This document shows, one piece after another, positions 50,357-59,455 of a DNA stretch of 64,000 nucleotides (the first letter of the stretch is position 1; every line of letters starts with the position of its first letter). The position numbers and the translations under genes are program-made. The notes under the pieces are model-generated. The model was not told where the DNA came from. It did no database searches and was given only the letters and a program-made list of their open reading frames with translations. Source of the DNA: Cryptomeria japonica (Eukaryota > Streptophyta > Pinopsida > Cupressales > Cupressaceae); the NCBI RefSeq assembly GCF_030272615.1, contig NC_081410.1, forward strand, positions 123,933,640 through 123,997,639. Reading direction: 5' to 3'.

Positions 50357-50930
50357 CCTCCCTTGATGCAAATACTATGGAGTAGATTGTGAATGTAGAT
50401 AGATGTATGAACAGATGCATATGCAATCACAGTTTTAGAGTGATATCTTTGTAATCATGCAAGTATAAATATGTAAAAGACAATGATCTCAGTCTGATCG
50501 CCTTCCTGATTCTTAACCTTATGCTCATGTGATATCCTCTTAACACTACATTTGAATATTGGCCTTGTGTTTGTGCGCCTTAGCCTTGAAAATGGGGTGT
50601 GGAATACCACCTTTCCCTTGGCTATTTGTGGCTTGACTTGAGTGCTTCTAAATCTGGTCTGCATATGAATTAAAACCAATCTGAATGCCCTCTTGAGAAT
50701 CCCCGATCCTCTCCTTATACTCCTTGGAGAGGTGTGATCTGAGGAGTTGTATCTCCTGCATCCATGTGTTTTACAATCAACTTAATTAATTTTATCTTTC
50801 TCCTAATCGGTTCATTAACTAATAATATCGCTAATGAACTGATTATCATTTGACTAAACTTAATTTTCTTTCTTGGCAGTGATAGACTTTTTTTTAACTG
50901 ATTGCAATGCCTTGGTACTGTGATATCCCC

Positions 50931-51060
50931 CTAGGTTACCGGGTTCGCCCCTCGAACCAGGTTCGTGATTCGGGTCCAGTTCGAAAAACCCAGAGGTGGT
51001 TCGTCCCTGGTCGAACCTAGTCGAACCCGAGTGGACCCAGGTCGAACCCGAGCAGCTGGG
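50931..51060 (+). repeat. Terminal and subterminal repeats of hAT2
   Basis: After the terminal CTAGGTTACCGG come six or more copies of gttcg / cgaac in both orientations (for example ctcgaaccaggttcg and ggtcgaaccta). They are equivalent in position to the subterminal repeats of hAT1 and hAT3. Confidence 0.65.
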
Positions 51061-51109
51061 CAGCTCATAAAGGCAAAAAATATGGCAAATTTAAATTTTT
51101 TTTGAATTC

Positions 51110-51405
51110 TGTTTACCTCACTGGGTAAACAGGAAGAATACAGAAATCGAACAGCAATGTACAATGCAAATATAAAAGAAGTACCAGAATAAGCTTTCCA
51201 TTAATGTCAAAGGATGTTCATATTATATCTGTCGTCAACATTACATGTCACACGACTAACATTCCCTCCCACAACACCCGGAGGTGATACAATATATGAT
51301 TGCCGAAGGGGTGCGACCCAACCGTCGCGACTCCAACTACCTACCCGTCGGCTAACTAACTATTGATAATTAACATTACTAACTATACACTTTTTCCCGA
51401 TAACA
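51110..51405 (-). repeat. 3' LTR of G2 (296 bp)
   Basis: On the minus strand it starts TGTTATCGGG and ends GAGGTAAACA. By eye it has the same sequence as the other LTR. Confidence 0.95.
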
Positions 51406-51419
51406 TCATCCCCCCCAAG
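51406..51419 (-). other. Polypurine tract of G2
   Basis: Minus strand CTTGGGGGGGATGA directly before the 3' LTR. The same tract precedes the G1 LTR. Confidence 0.75.
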
Positions 51420-52145
51420 AAAAGAAGTCGACTCCGACGACTTAATACAAAATAGAGATGAATGGCAGGAACTACTGACGCTAGTCGGGCCCAGATCTTA
51501 TACACTTGCTGCGTCCTCGCCTGAAAACCTTTTCTGCTACCAGCCAATGCTCAAGTGCGGATTTCACCAATATGGCTTCCTTGGCCATCACAATCCTCCT
51601 GTGCCTAACCCAAACTTGTCTGCAAAACACGTTTTTCAGTCTCAGCTTCCACCCACTGCTACTCAATTGATATGGTCTCCCTAGCCAATTTGTCCTCGAT
51701 AGCCACCCGTGCTGCTCTCCCGGCATCCAACTCCTGGGTACGCTGAACTAAGTCTCACGCGACTATTGCCTCCAACCTGGTGGTCAGCTCCTCCCGAGCC
51801 CTCTATGCATCCACCACGGCAACCTCACGTCCCACCGAGACATCCTCCGAGTTCCTCAAAGCGTACCAGTCATGCCTGGAGGTGGCCACAATCCGTTGGC
51901 ACAAATGCTAGGAGACACCTCAAATCCTCCATCACACTCCCCAAAGGCTAAAAACTGAACTGAATAACTCCCTGGTGTCATACAACTGTGCGGACCTGCA
52001 ATGCCTTCCCTCAAACTCTGTTTGTTCCCAACCTCCAAATTCGTCTCCCTCTACGGCTTATGGCATTCCCGCCAATGCTTAGCTGCAGGCTTCCTTCTCA
52101 CAGTGCGAACAAGCACAACACTTCCCGTGGTATTCTGTAGCTCCA
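51420..52145 (-). pseudogene. Relic of the extra coiled-coil ORF in G2
   Basis: Broken minus-strand frames near 51480-51760 read helical, charged sequence (ARVAIEDKLARETISIE, WVEAETEKRVLQTSLG) like the C-terminal coiled coil of the G1 extra ORF. Both lie right before the polypurine tract. Stops and frame changes make it non-functional. Confidence 0.4.
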
Positions 52146-52149
52146 AAAT

Positions 52150-52345
52150 AAACTGGGGGTCTGGGGGCAACGCCCCCAGCGGGGTCGAGGGGCAGCGCCC
52201 CCGCGGGGTCTGGGGCAGCGCCCCAGCGGGGTCGAGGGGCAGCGCCCCCGCGGGGTCGAGGGGCAGCGCCCCTCGCGGGGTCCTGGGGCAGCGCCCCAGG
52301 TGCGCTCCCTGTCGCAGTACAGGGCGGGGTCGAGGGGCAGCGCCC
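52150..52345. repeat. G+C-rich palindromic minisatellite, about 24-bp unit
   Basis: Seven units of ggggtcgaggggcagcgccc type. Each contains the palindrome ggggcagcgcccc, with variants (gggggcaacgccccc, ctggggcagcgccccag). It lies in the non-coding 3' part of G2. Open frames over it are repeat artefacts. Confidence 0.85.
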
Positions 52346-52730
52346 CCGCCGCCAACACCAATTTACAACCTTCAGAACCCCATGAAAGTCCATGGCGCAC
52401 TGCATTTCTGTGATATTTTATGATGTCAAAAACCCTTCTTCTACACTCCAATATTTTCAGTGTCCAGGCTCCAGATGTCATCGAATCATTTTCAATCCGT
52501 CGTCGTTTTTTTTTTTTTTTTTTAGGCACTGTAATGTCCCGCCATACCACCTCCAATCGTGCGGTGACTTCCCTACTTCGTGCGGTGTAATTGGTTCTTT
52601 CTGCATTTGTGCGGTGATTGTCTTCCCTTCGGCTGCTTTTCTTCCTTCGGCATGTGCGGCTTTCCCTTCGGTAGCTTTTTATCTCCTCCGGCGGTTTTCC
52701 CTTCGGTAGGCGGCTTTATGCCCACGCGGC

Positions 52731-52910
52731 CCTTCGCGGCTTCCACCGCACGGTGGCTTCCACCTTCGGTGGTGCCACCGCACGGTGGCTTCCACCTTCG
52801 GTGGTGTCCACCGCACGGTGGGTTCCACCATCGGTGGCTTCCACCTTCGGTGGTGCCACCGCACGGTGGTGTCCATCGTTGGTGGTGCCACCGTACGGTG
52901 GTCTCTTTTC
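52731..52910. repeat. CGGTGG minisatellite of G2, about 32-bp unit
   Basis: Alternating caccgcacggtgg and ccaccttcggtgg palindromes, about six units, followed by poly(T) tracts at 52929-52954 and 53001-53021. G4 has a related array at 61640-61850. Confidence 0.85.
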
Positions 52911-53043
52911 CTTCGTTTTTCTTTCTTTCTTCTTTTTTTTTTTTTTTTTTTTTTAATAATTTTTTTGACCGTACGGTCGCCTGTCATACGACCGTACGGT
53001 TTTTTTTTGTTTTTTTTTTTCCCCCTCTCCTAATTTAGATGTC

Positions 53044-56000
53044 TTAGAAAGTCGTCTGTTCGGGTCCCCTATCTCTGGGATTGCCCTTCATCCTTCTCGG
53101 TTTTCCTCGCTCGACAGTCTCCTGTTTTGGTCCTATACCTGGCGAGTCGCCTGCCCGGCCTCTCGAGTCTCCTTCCATCCTCTCGGGTCCCCCTCCGGAC
53201 TCTCGAGTGTCTGTCTGGCCTCTCGGGTCCCCTGCGCGCTTCGCGTGGTAAGGTTTCAATTTGTACCCGTTGGTGGCCAATCTATTTTCACTGGTCATTG
53301 AAAGACCTGGAACCACAAATTCTACAGGGACCACGACCTCCTTCCCGTACATAAGAAGAAGAAGGATAATAAAGATTTTGAAGGCTGCGGCCTTCCACAC
53401 AGGGTTCCAATCGGTGCCGACACTCTTCGGATTATTTACGTCGCCAGGGTTTGGGGCGTCTCCCTTCCAATATTCTTTGTATTCCGGCAGGTACACCTCT
53501 GTTGGTTGCTCTGGTTCCTCTACTTCGAGCCTGTAGCTTTGGAACATTTCGTAATCTTCCATCTGCCAATGGAAGAGCCCGTTAAGTGAGCATCTCTCAT
53601 CTTCAGAACATCCCTCCAATTCTAGCACCCCTTCACTGTTCGGCTCCATCGCGTTCTTGCCCTTACTTTCATCGGGACCCCCTTCCCCTTTATTAGAGTC
53701 CTCCGAGTCGGAAGAGGCGAGCTCTTCGCCGACATTTTGGGTGTGTAGGTCAATGGTATATTTTCGCCCTCCCTTCTCCATGGAAAGTGTATTTTTCTTC
53801 CAGTTGTGGTTTACCCTTGCGTTGATCAACCACACTCTCCCCAGGATGGCGTCATAGCCTTTCTTCTTCGAGGGAATGACCACGAAATCTAACAAGAATG
53901 GTTGCGTACCAATTGTCACTTGCTGGGCCATCAACAGGCCAAGTGGCTTAATGCCGTGTTGGTCCGCTCCCACCAGGTTGAATGTGGGTGGCCACAGGGT
54001 GGGCTTCCCCAGCCGCTTCCATGTTTCTTCTGGTAGTACATTCACCCCAGATCCACCGTCCACAATGGTGTCCTTCAGAATGGTCCCACAGATACCCATT
54101 TCTACCACAGCTGGGTGTCTACCACTGCTCAAGGCTAGTAACATCGGGTCAGTCGAAGGGCTGACGGAAACCTCCACCTGTGGTGTACTCTTCGTAGCGG
54201 TGGCGGGAACCCCTACCTGTGGTGCACTCGACAATGCGGTGCTTTGCACATTGGTGAGGATGGCAGTCCTCAATTGTGGCATAGAGTCTAGAAGGTCTTT
54301 TACCTTTATCGGCACCTCTATCTGCAAGATTTGCCCAATGATGTTATTTTCCACTTCCGTACGGAATGATGTACTCGCCACCTCGTTGTCCCGTCGTTCG
54401 GTTGTCATCTCACGTTCAATATTGGCCTTTGCCTCCCGTAATCTCTCCTTCTCCGTACGGGGGTCGGGATAAGTGGCTTTTTTCGTCTGGGCGCGGGTGA
54501 TCGCCAGTACTTCTTTCTCACCAGTCTTCTCAGCCTTCTCAATGTTGAGGAGATTCACCCCTGCCTGCGGGCAATTTGCGTCCTCATGGTCGCCTGGCCC
54601 ACACCAACGGCAGAGGTGCTGAGGGGTGGCTTCCTTCGTGCAATCACGGGCGAAGTGCCCCCACTGATTACAGGCCCTACATTGGATAATTGGCCGGCCC
54701 TTGACGTCATACTGGATACGGCTTCCGTTATTGGTATTGTTGCTATTCCTTCCACCGCCGCGTCTGTTGTCCCGGTATCCTCCAGATGATGCATTATTGT
54801 TTGCCTCCGATGTGGATGGCTGCTCCTGCGCAAAGAGCACTTGCTGGTTACGTGCCTTCAGATTGTATGGGCATTCCTTCGTAGAATGACCCATAATCTG
54901 GCAGATGTCGCAAAATGCCTTCTTGGGACAGGCACCTTTCGTGTGGCCGCTCTCCTTACACTCCGTGCACCATAGTTCATCGTCCTTACTTGTAGTCCCC
55001 TTCATTGTCTTAAATTCTTTTAACATCCTTTCCATATCTTTTTGAAGGGCTGTGACTTTCTTCCTCGGCTTCTCGTCACTACTACTCTCTTCTTCCGATG
55101 TGTCATCATCTTCAGATGATGATGAAGGTCTATTCTTCTTCTTTTTGGCCGTCTTATTTTCACTTTCCAGGTCCATGGCCCGGTTGTATGCGTCGTCGTA
55201 GGATGTTGGAGGCACAATTTTCATCTTCCGTCGTAGCTTAGGGTTCAAACCCTCGACAAACCACCTCTTCTTCAAGCCATCGGCCGGTTGGCTTTCCATT
55301 TTCCCGACTAACTCTTTTAGTCGGCGCCCGTACGCCCGTACGGTCTCCTTCTTTCCTTGCTTTGTTCCGTAGATTTCGGAAACTATCTCGTTATCATCTC
55401 GGAGAAGCCGGAATTCCTTCTCGAATGCCTTCTTCAATTCATCCCACGTAGTTACACTGGTTTTATCCAAGTCTGCATACCAGTCAATAGCCACTCCTCT
55501 CAGTGTGGCGGGGAACTGCTTCATCCCTTCATCCTGGTCAGTCACCCCGTTGGCTGTCCAGATGGTTTCGCATGTACGGCAATGCCGTGCGGGATCATCT
55601 TTGCTATCCCCGTTGAATTTGGGTAACTTCTGTTTGGTCGCCATTGATGGAAATCGTCTACTTGGAGGTGGTTGTGGCTGTGTCTGCCCTCCGGTGCTAC
55701 TCCCTCCGATGCTGCTAATGCCTCCTGTGGTGGTGACCAAAGGTACGGTGTTCTGCCTTGTACCTACCGTGCGGTTACTTCCTCCGATGCCGCTGATGTC
55801 TCCTGTGGTGGTGACCGAAGGTACAGTGTTCTGCCTTATACCTACCGTGCGGTTAACTTCCCCTTCGTCGTCACCCGTGCCAGGCTCCCTTCGGTGATCC
55901 TCCCTTTGTGGCACTTCGTCGTCACCCGTGCCCGGCTCCCTTCGGTGATCCTCCCTTTGTGGCGTGAGAGATAAGTTTTTGAACCGATCTCGAGTCTCTT

Positions 56001-56280
56001 CAACTAGTTCTCTCCGTAACCTAGTTTCCTCCAGAAACTCTTCAAGGCTTCTCGCTCTACCGTAGTCTGGCGACGCGTAGAAATTCCCCTCGGCTTCTGC
56101 ACCTTCCGTGACACCTCCTTGGTTCCCTTCGGGCAACCCTTCGGCAGGTCGTCCTTCGGCAAGTTGCCTTAGCCTCCGTCTACGTTCTACACGTTGTTCC
56201 AGAATCAAAGCCTTCTGCGCAGCCTCCCACTCGTCGGTTTCTAATTTCTTATTTCTGTCTTTATTCAGTAAATTGGGCAT
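53044..56280 (-). CDS. G2 gag-protease-integrase-tail fusion ORF (intact)
   Basis: First ATG at 56278-56280; the frame is open 13 codons farther up to a GTG. 1,078 residues. Residues 1-210: Arg/Glu-rich, with two internal duplications (PQREDHRREPGTGDDE twice, NRTVG.RQNTVP twice). About 213-380: capsid (KLPKFNGDSKDDPARHCRTC, WFVEGLNPKLRRKMK). Four zinc knuckles at about 438, 457, 534 and 557 (CTECKESGHTKGAC, CDICQIMGHSTKEC, CRACNQWGHFARDC, CRWCGPGDHEDANC). Protease with DGGSGVNVLPEETW at about 741 and GYDAILGRVW. At about 970 AFKIF is joined to LLLLMYGKEVVVPVEFVVPG, the C-terminal end of integrase, followed by an Arg/Gly/Glu-rich tail. RT, RNase H and the integrase core are absent. It could make particles and bind RNA but not copy or integrate itself. 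Confidence 0.92.
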   Translation of the reverse strand: MPNLLNKDRNKKLETDEWEAAQKALILEQRVERRRRLRQLAEGRPAEGLPEGNQGGVTEGAEAEGNFYASPDYGRARSLEEFLEETRLRRELVEETRDRFKNLSLTPQREDHRREPGTGDDEVPQREDHRREPGTGDDEGEVNRTVGIRQNTVPSVTTTGDISGIGGSNRTVGTRQNTVPLVTTTGGISSIGGSSTGGQTQPQPPPSRRFPSMATKQKLPKFNGDSKDDPARHCRTCETIWTANGVTDQDEGMKQFPATLRGVAIDWYADLDKTSVTTWDELKKAFEKEFRLLRDDNEIVSEIYGTKQGKKETVRAYGRRLKELVGKMESQPADGLKKRWFVEGLNPKLRRKMKIVPPTSYDDAYNRAMDLESENKTAKKKKNRPSSSSEDDDTSEEESSSDEKPRKKVTALQKDMERMLKEFKTMKGTTSKDDELWCTECKESGHTKGACPKKAFCDICQIMGHSTKECPYNLKARNQQVLFAQEQPSTSEANNNASSGGYRDNRRGGGRNSNNTNNGSRIQYDVKGRPIIQCRACNQWGHFARDCTKEATPQHLCRWCGPGDHEDANCPQAGVNLLNIEKAEKTGEKEVLAITRAQTKKATYPDPRTEKERLREAKANIEREMTTERRDNEVASTSFRTEVENNIIGQILQIEVPIKVKDLLDSMPQLRTAILTNVQSTALSSAPQVGVPATATKSTPQVEVSVSPSTDPMLLALSSGRHPAVVEMGICGTILKDTIVDGGSGVNVLPEETWKRLGKPTLWPPTFNLVGADQHGIKPLGLLMAQQVTIGTQPFLLDFVVIPSKKKGYDAILGRVWLINARVNHNWKKNTLSMEKGGRKYTIDLHTQNVGEELASSDSEDSNKGEGGPDESKGKNAMEPNSEGVLELEGCSEDERCSLNGLFHWQMEDYEMFQSYRLEVEEPEQPTEVYLPEYKEYWKGDAPNPGDVNNPKSVGTDWNPVWKAAAFKIFIILLLLMYGKEVVVPVEFVVPGLSMTSENRLATNGYKLKPYHAKRAGDPRGQTDTRESGGGPERMEGDSRGRAGDSPGIGPKQETVERGKPRRMKGNPRDRGPEQTTF

Positions 56281-56567
56281 TAATTGTGGTACAATTTCAT
56301 GTTTCTCAAAACACAACACGTCTTTATTAATTCATTCTTTTGTATACAATCAACATAATTCTTCTGTTTCTAACAGTGTTCTTTATTTCTCTCCTTTCAC
56401 AATTTAAGGATTATTTGTCCTTCGTCGGTCTTCCCTACGTCCGTCATCCTGGCGCTCATGAAATTCTCGTAAAATTTGCTGTTGTCGATTCTCCGGGTTT
56501 ACTTCACCAACGGGTAGGCCCCTTGTGTCTGTGCGCCATCCGTGTCTTCCGTTCCTGAGTTCGTGTA

Positions 56568-56580
56568 GGCAACGGCGCCA
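56568..56580 (-). other. Primer-binding site of G2
   Basis: Minus strand TGGCGCCGTTGCC, two bases after the 5' LTR, complementary to the 3' end of plant tRNA-Asp by established knowledge. Confidence 0.8.
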
Positions 56581-56582
56581 AA

Positions 56583-56878
56583 TGTTTACCTCACTGGGTA
56601 AACAGGAAGAATACAGAAATCGAACAGCAATGTACAATGCAAATATAAAAGAAGTACCAGAATAAGCTTTCCATTAATGTCAAAGGATGTTCATATTATA
56701 TCTGTCGTCAACATTACATGTCACACGACTAACATTCCCTCCCACAACACCCGGAGGTGATACAATATATGATTGCCGAAGGGGTGCGACCCAACCGTCG
56801 CGACTCCAACTACCTACCCGTCGGCTAACTAACTATTGATAATTAACATTACTAACTATACACTTTTTCCCGATAACA
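56583..56878 (-). repeat. 5' LTR of G2 (296 bp)
   Basis: Same sequence as 51110-51405. On the minus strand it starts TGTTATCGGG at 56878 and is bordered by the AATTC duplication. Confidence 0.95.
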
Positions 56879-57225
56879 AATTCCACCTTCTAAAAAGTGA
56901 AACTTATACCCTATAAGTGACTTCTAAAACATTATATTCACTCATTTCACCTCATTTGTGTTGCAAACAAAAGTTTATGAGAGCAGGTTGAAGAAAGGGT
57001 GAACAAAATTTGGCTTCCAAGATCAAAGAGGAGGAGTTCAACAAGTGTTGTAGCATCATTTCCATACATTTTCAAGCTTCCATTGGCTGCAAGAGGTAGG
57101 TTTTTAACATTTTTTTCCAACTATTTTTGTTTCACAAATTGTCAAACATGAAACTTGATTTTTTTTTCATTATTTAGTTTTTGTTTTTGAATATGTTTAT
57201 ATTATTTCTTGCCATAGGAACTAGA

Positions 57226-59455
57226 ATGGCATCTACATCTTCCTCCATTGGCAATGAACAAATAATTGCAAAACAAAGAAATGATCCAAATTCTCCCTTA
57301 TGGAAATATGTGGACATTATAAAACAACTTCTGGGAGGTGGGGGATTCCGTTGGAGATGCCATGGATGTGATGTTGAACGTAATAGTTCATATTATCGGG
57401 TGGTAGGCCATTTGTGTGGAATAAAAGGAAGAGGTATCAAAAAATGCCCTAGAAAAGATGGTAAACCTACACCAGATGAGACATTTATGAAATATATTAG
57501 AGAGCATGAGGCGGCAGAAGAGAGAGAAGCCCGTAGATTGAACCAAACCGCATCAAAGAAAACAAAGGGAATGCAAGGCCCTTCTAATCCTAGTATTGTA
57601 GTAGAAGACCACCCCTTCTTTGCCACAAATGAACCTCAAAGTGAACCACCCTTGACACGTAAAAGAACAAAGGGGCCTTTAGAAACCGCATTCCAAAATG
57701 AGAGTAGAGACAATGCTGACGAAGATATAGTAAGGTGCATTTATGCAAATGGGTTGTCTTTCAATGTTGTTCGCTCCCCATATTGGAAGCAAATGATAAA
57801 AAGTGTTAATGAGGCTCCAAGAGGGTATAAGGGCCCCGGTTATGAGAAGGTACGTGGAACATTATTGGAGAAAGAGGTGAAGAGGGTTGAAGATGCATTG
57901 AAAACCATAAGGGATTCATGGGTTGAGACAGGTGTAACAATTGTTTCAGATGGGTGGAAAGATGCTAAAAACCGTCCCTTGATCAATGTCATAGCGATGT
58001 CCCCTAAAGGGGCAATGTTTTTGAAAGTTGTGGATTGTGAGGGCCAAATAAAAGATGGCCAACTTATTGCAAAAATTCTCATCTCCGCCATTGAGTCTGT
58101 GGGACCCTGCAATGTTCTCCAAGTCATAACGGACAATGCAAAAAATTGTAGAGCTGCTGGTTTGTTGGTTGAGCAACGCTATGATCACATCTTTTGGACA
58201 CCTTGTGCGGTACATTCACTCAATCTTATGCTACAAAGGATTGGGCAAAAAATAAAATGGATCAGAGATGTGTATGCAGAGGCTAAGGACATCCAGATGT
58301 TCATCACAAACCACCACATGTCTCAAGGGATTTTTAGAACCTATTCGAATTTGGAGCTATTGAAGGTAAGTGAAATAGTAATTTAATTTTACATTTTCTG
58401 ATTTTTTTTAATTTTTCAATAAGCTATATTGTGTATTCTTCTTTAAAGTTTGGCTTTATTTTTTAATCATTTGGCATTAATTTGTGTTATAGGTTGCTGA
58501 GACCCGTTTTGCATCAAACACAATTGTCTTAAGACGACTTGTGAAAGTTAGAGTGGCACTATGCAATATGGTGATCAGCACCAATTGGACTATATGGAAG
58601 CAGCGTAGCACTGAGAGGGCAAAAAAAATTAGGGATAGAATATTGAATGAGAAATGGTGGGATCTTGTTACATATCTCCTAAGTATCACTGAGCCCATCA
58701 TGAGCATGATTTGCTATACAGACATGGATAGGCCTTGCATAGGTGAGATTTATGATGGCATTGACTCAATGCTGGAAAAAATAAAGTTCACTATAAATGA
58801 AAAAGAGAATGACCCCCAGGAGAAATTCTTCAAAGAACTGGAAGCAATTATTGTAGAAAGGTGGAATAAGATGACCACTCCTTTGCATCTTCTTGCCTAT
58901 GCCTTGACACCTAAGTAATATAGCAATCAGTTTCTTGATAAACCAGGAAGGATTCCACCATGGAGAGATCTAGAAGTATCTGATGGGTACAAGGCAGCAT
59001 TTCTTAGACTATATCCCGATGGTGATTTGCAAGATGTTACAAATGAGTTCATAGAATTCGCAAATGGGAATGGTCTAAGCGTTCATGCACTTCGTCATAG
59101 ATCCAAGAAGGATGCTCATAGCTGGTGGTACTTCCATGGCACATGCTTCCAACACCTACAACCCCTCGCTATAAAAGTTTTATCACAAGTAAGTTCAATT
59201 AATTAAAATTTTAAATTTACAAGTTTTAGTTTATTTATAGTTTACTTTGTCTTCATAGGTTGCTAGTTCATCTGCTTCAGAAAGAAATTGGAGCACATAC
59301 TCTTTCATCCACTCAGTAAAGTGCAATAGGCTGCTATCAAAAAGAGCAGAGAATTTAGTATATGTGCATTCCAACCTACGTCTTCTTTCACACAAACAAT
59401 GTGACTACACACAAGGGGAATGTAATGTCCCTACTAGTTAGAGATCACTATCCTG
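57226..59455 (+). pseudogene. hAT2 transposase, nearly intact
   Basis: Exon 1 starts ATG 57226 (MASTSSSIGNEQIIAKQRND) after a splice acceptor gccatag. BED finger: PNSPLWKYVDIIKQ, CHGC...VVGHLCG. DUF659: SDGWKDAKNRPLINVIAMSP, VLQVITDNAKNCRAAGL, FWTPCAVHSLNLMLQRIG. It ends LLK at a gtaagt donor (58366). Exon 2 (about 58493-59190): VAETRFASNTIVLRRLVK, WWDLVTYLLSITEPIMSMIC, WNKMTTPLHLLAYALTPK. A TAA at 58916 sits where hAT1 has Phe-Tyr, apparently a single-base loss; the frame then goes on to AIKVLSQ and a gtaagt donor. Exon 3 (59261 on): VASSSASERNWSTYSFIHSV and HKQCDYTQGE, where it is cut at 59420. It lacks the C-terminal acidic tail seen in hAT1. Confidence 0.88.

Larger units (their letters stand above)
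46111..50930. other. ETFQO intron after exon f
   Basis: No coding exon was found and open frames are short. 46925-47140 is a degenerate tandem repeat. 49980-50356 ends in ggggggacattgca, similar to the GGGGACATTACA ends elsewhere. The rest cannot be assigned. Confidence 0.45.
51110..56878 (-). mobile_element. G2: complete, young, non-autonomous gypsy element (5,769 bp)
   Basis: Two LTRs of 296 bp at 51110-51405 and 56583-56878 look identical base for base. A perfect 5-bp target duplication AATTC flanks them (51105-51109, 56879-56883). Minus-strand order: 5' LTR (56878-56583), primer-binding site (56580-56568), one ORF of 1,078 codons (56280-53044), a 1.6-kb non-coding part with two minisatellites, polypurine tract (51419-51406), 3' LTR. 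The ORF holds gag and protease fused to the end of integrase. RT, RNase H and most of integrase are deleted, so the element must borrow enzymes from a complete relative. It is inserted in the 5' part of hAT2. Confidence 0.93.
50931..59420 (+). mobile_element. hAT element 2, interrupted by G2 and cut at 59420
   Basis: The left end CTAGGTTACCGGGTTCG (50931) matches the terminal repeat of hAT1, and a tcgaacc-type subterminal repeat field (50940-51050) follows. G2 is inserted at 51109/51110 with duplication AATTC. The transposase gene (57226 to about 59450) then follows in the plus orientation. The transposase reading frame stops at 59420 where TGTAATGTCCC begins, so the right end is separated from it by another insertion or lies outside the window. 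Confidence 0.7.

Noticed and set aside
52001-53038. Several open frames of 80-150 codons on both strands
   Set aside because: They run through the two minisatellites and poly(T) tracts. The translations are repeat artefacts (Gly/Arg/Pro or Phe/Ser runs).
56281-56319. Start of the G2 ORF at 56319
   Set aside because: That codon is GTG. ATG at 56278-56280 is the first standard start.
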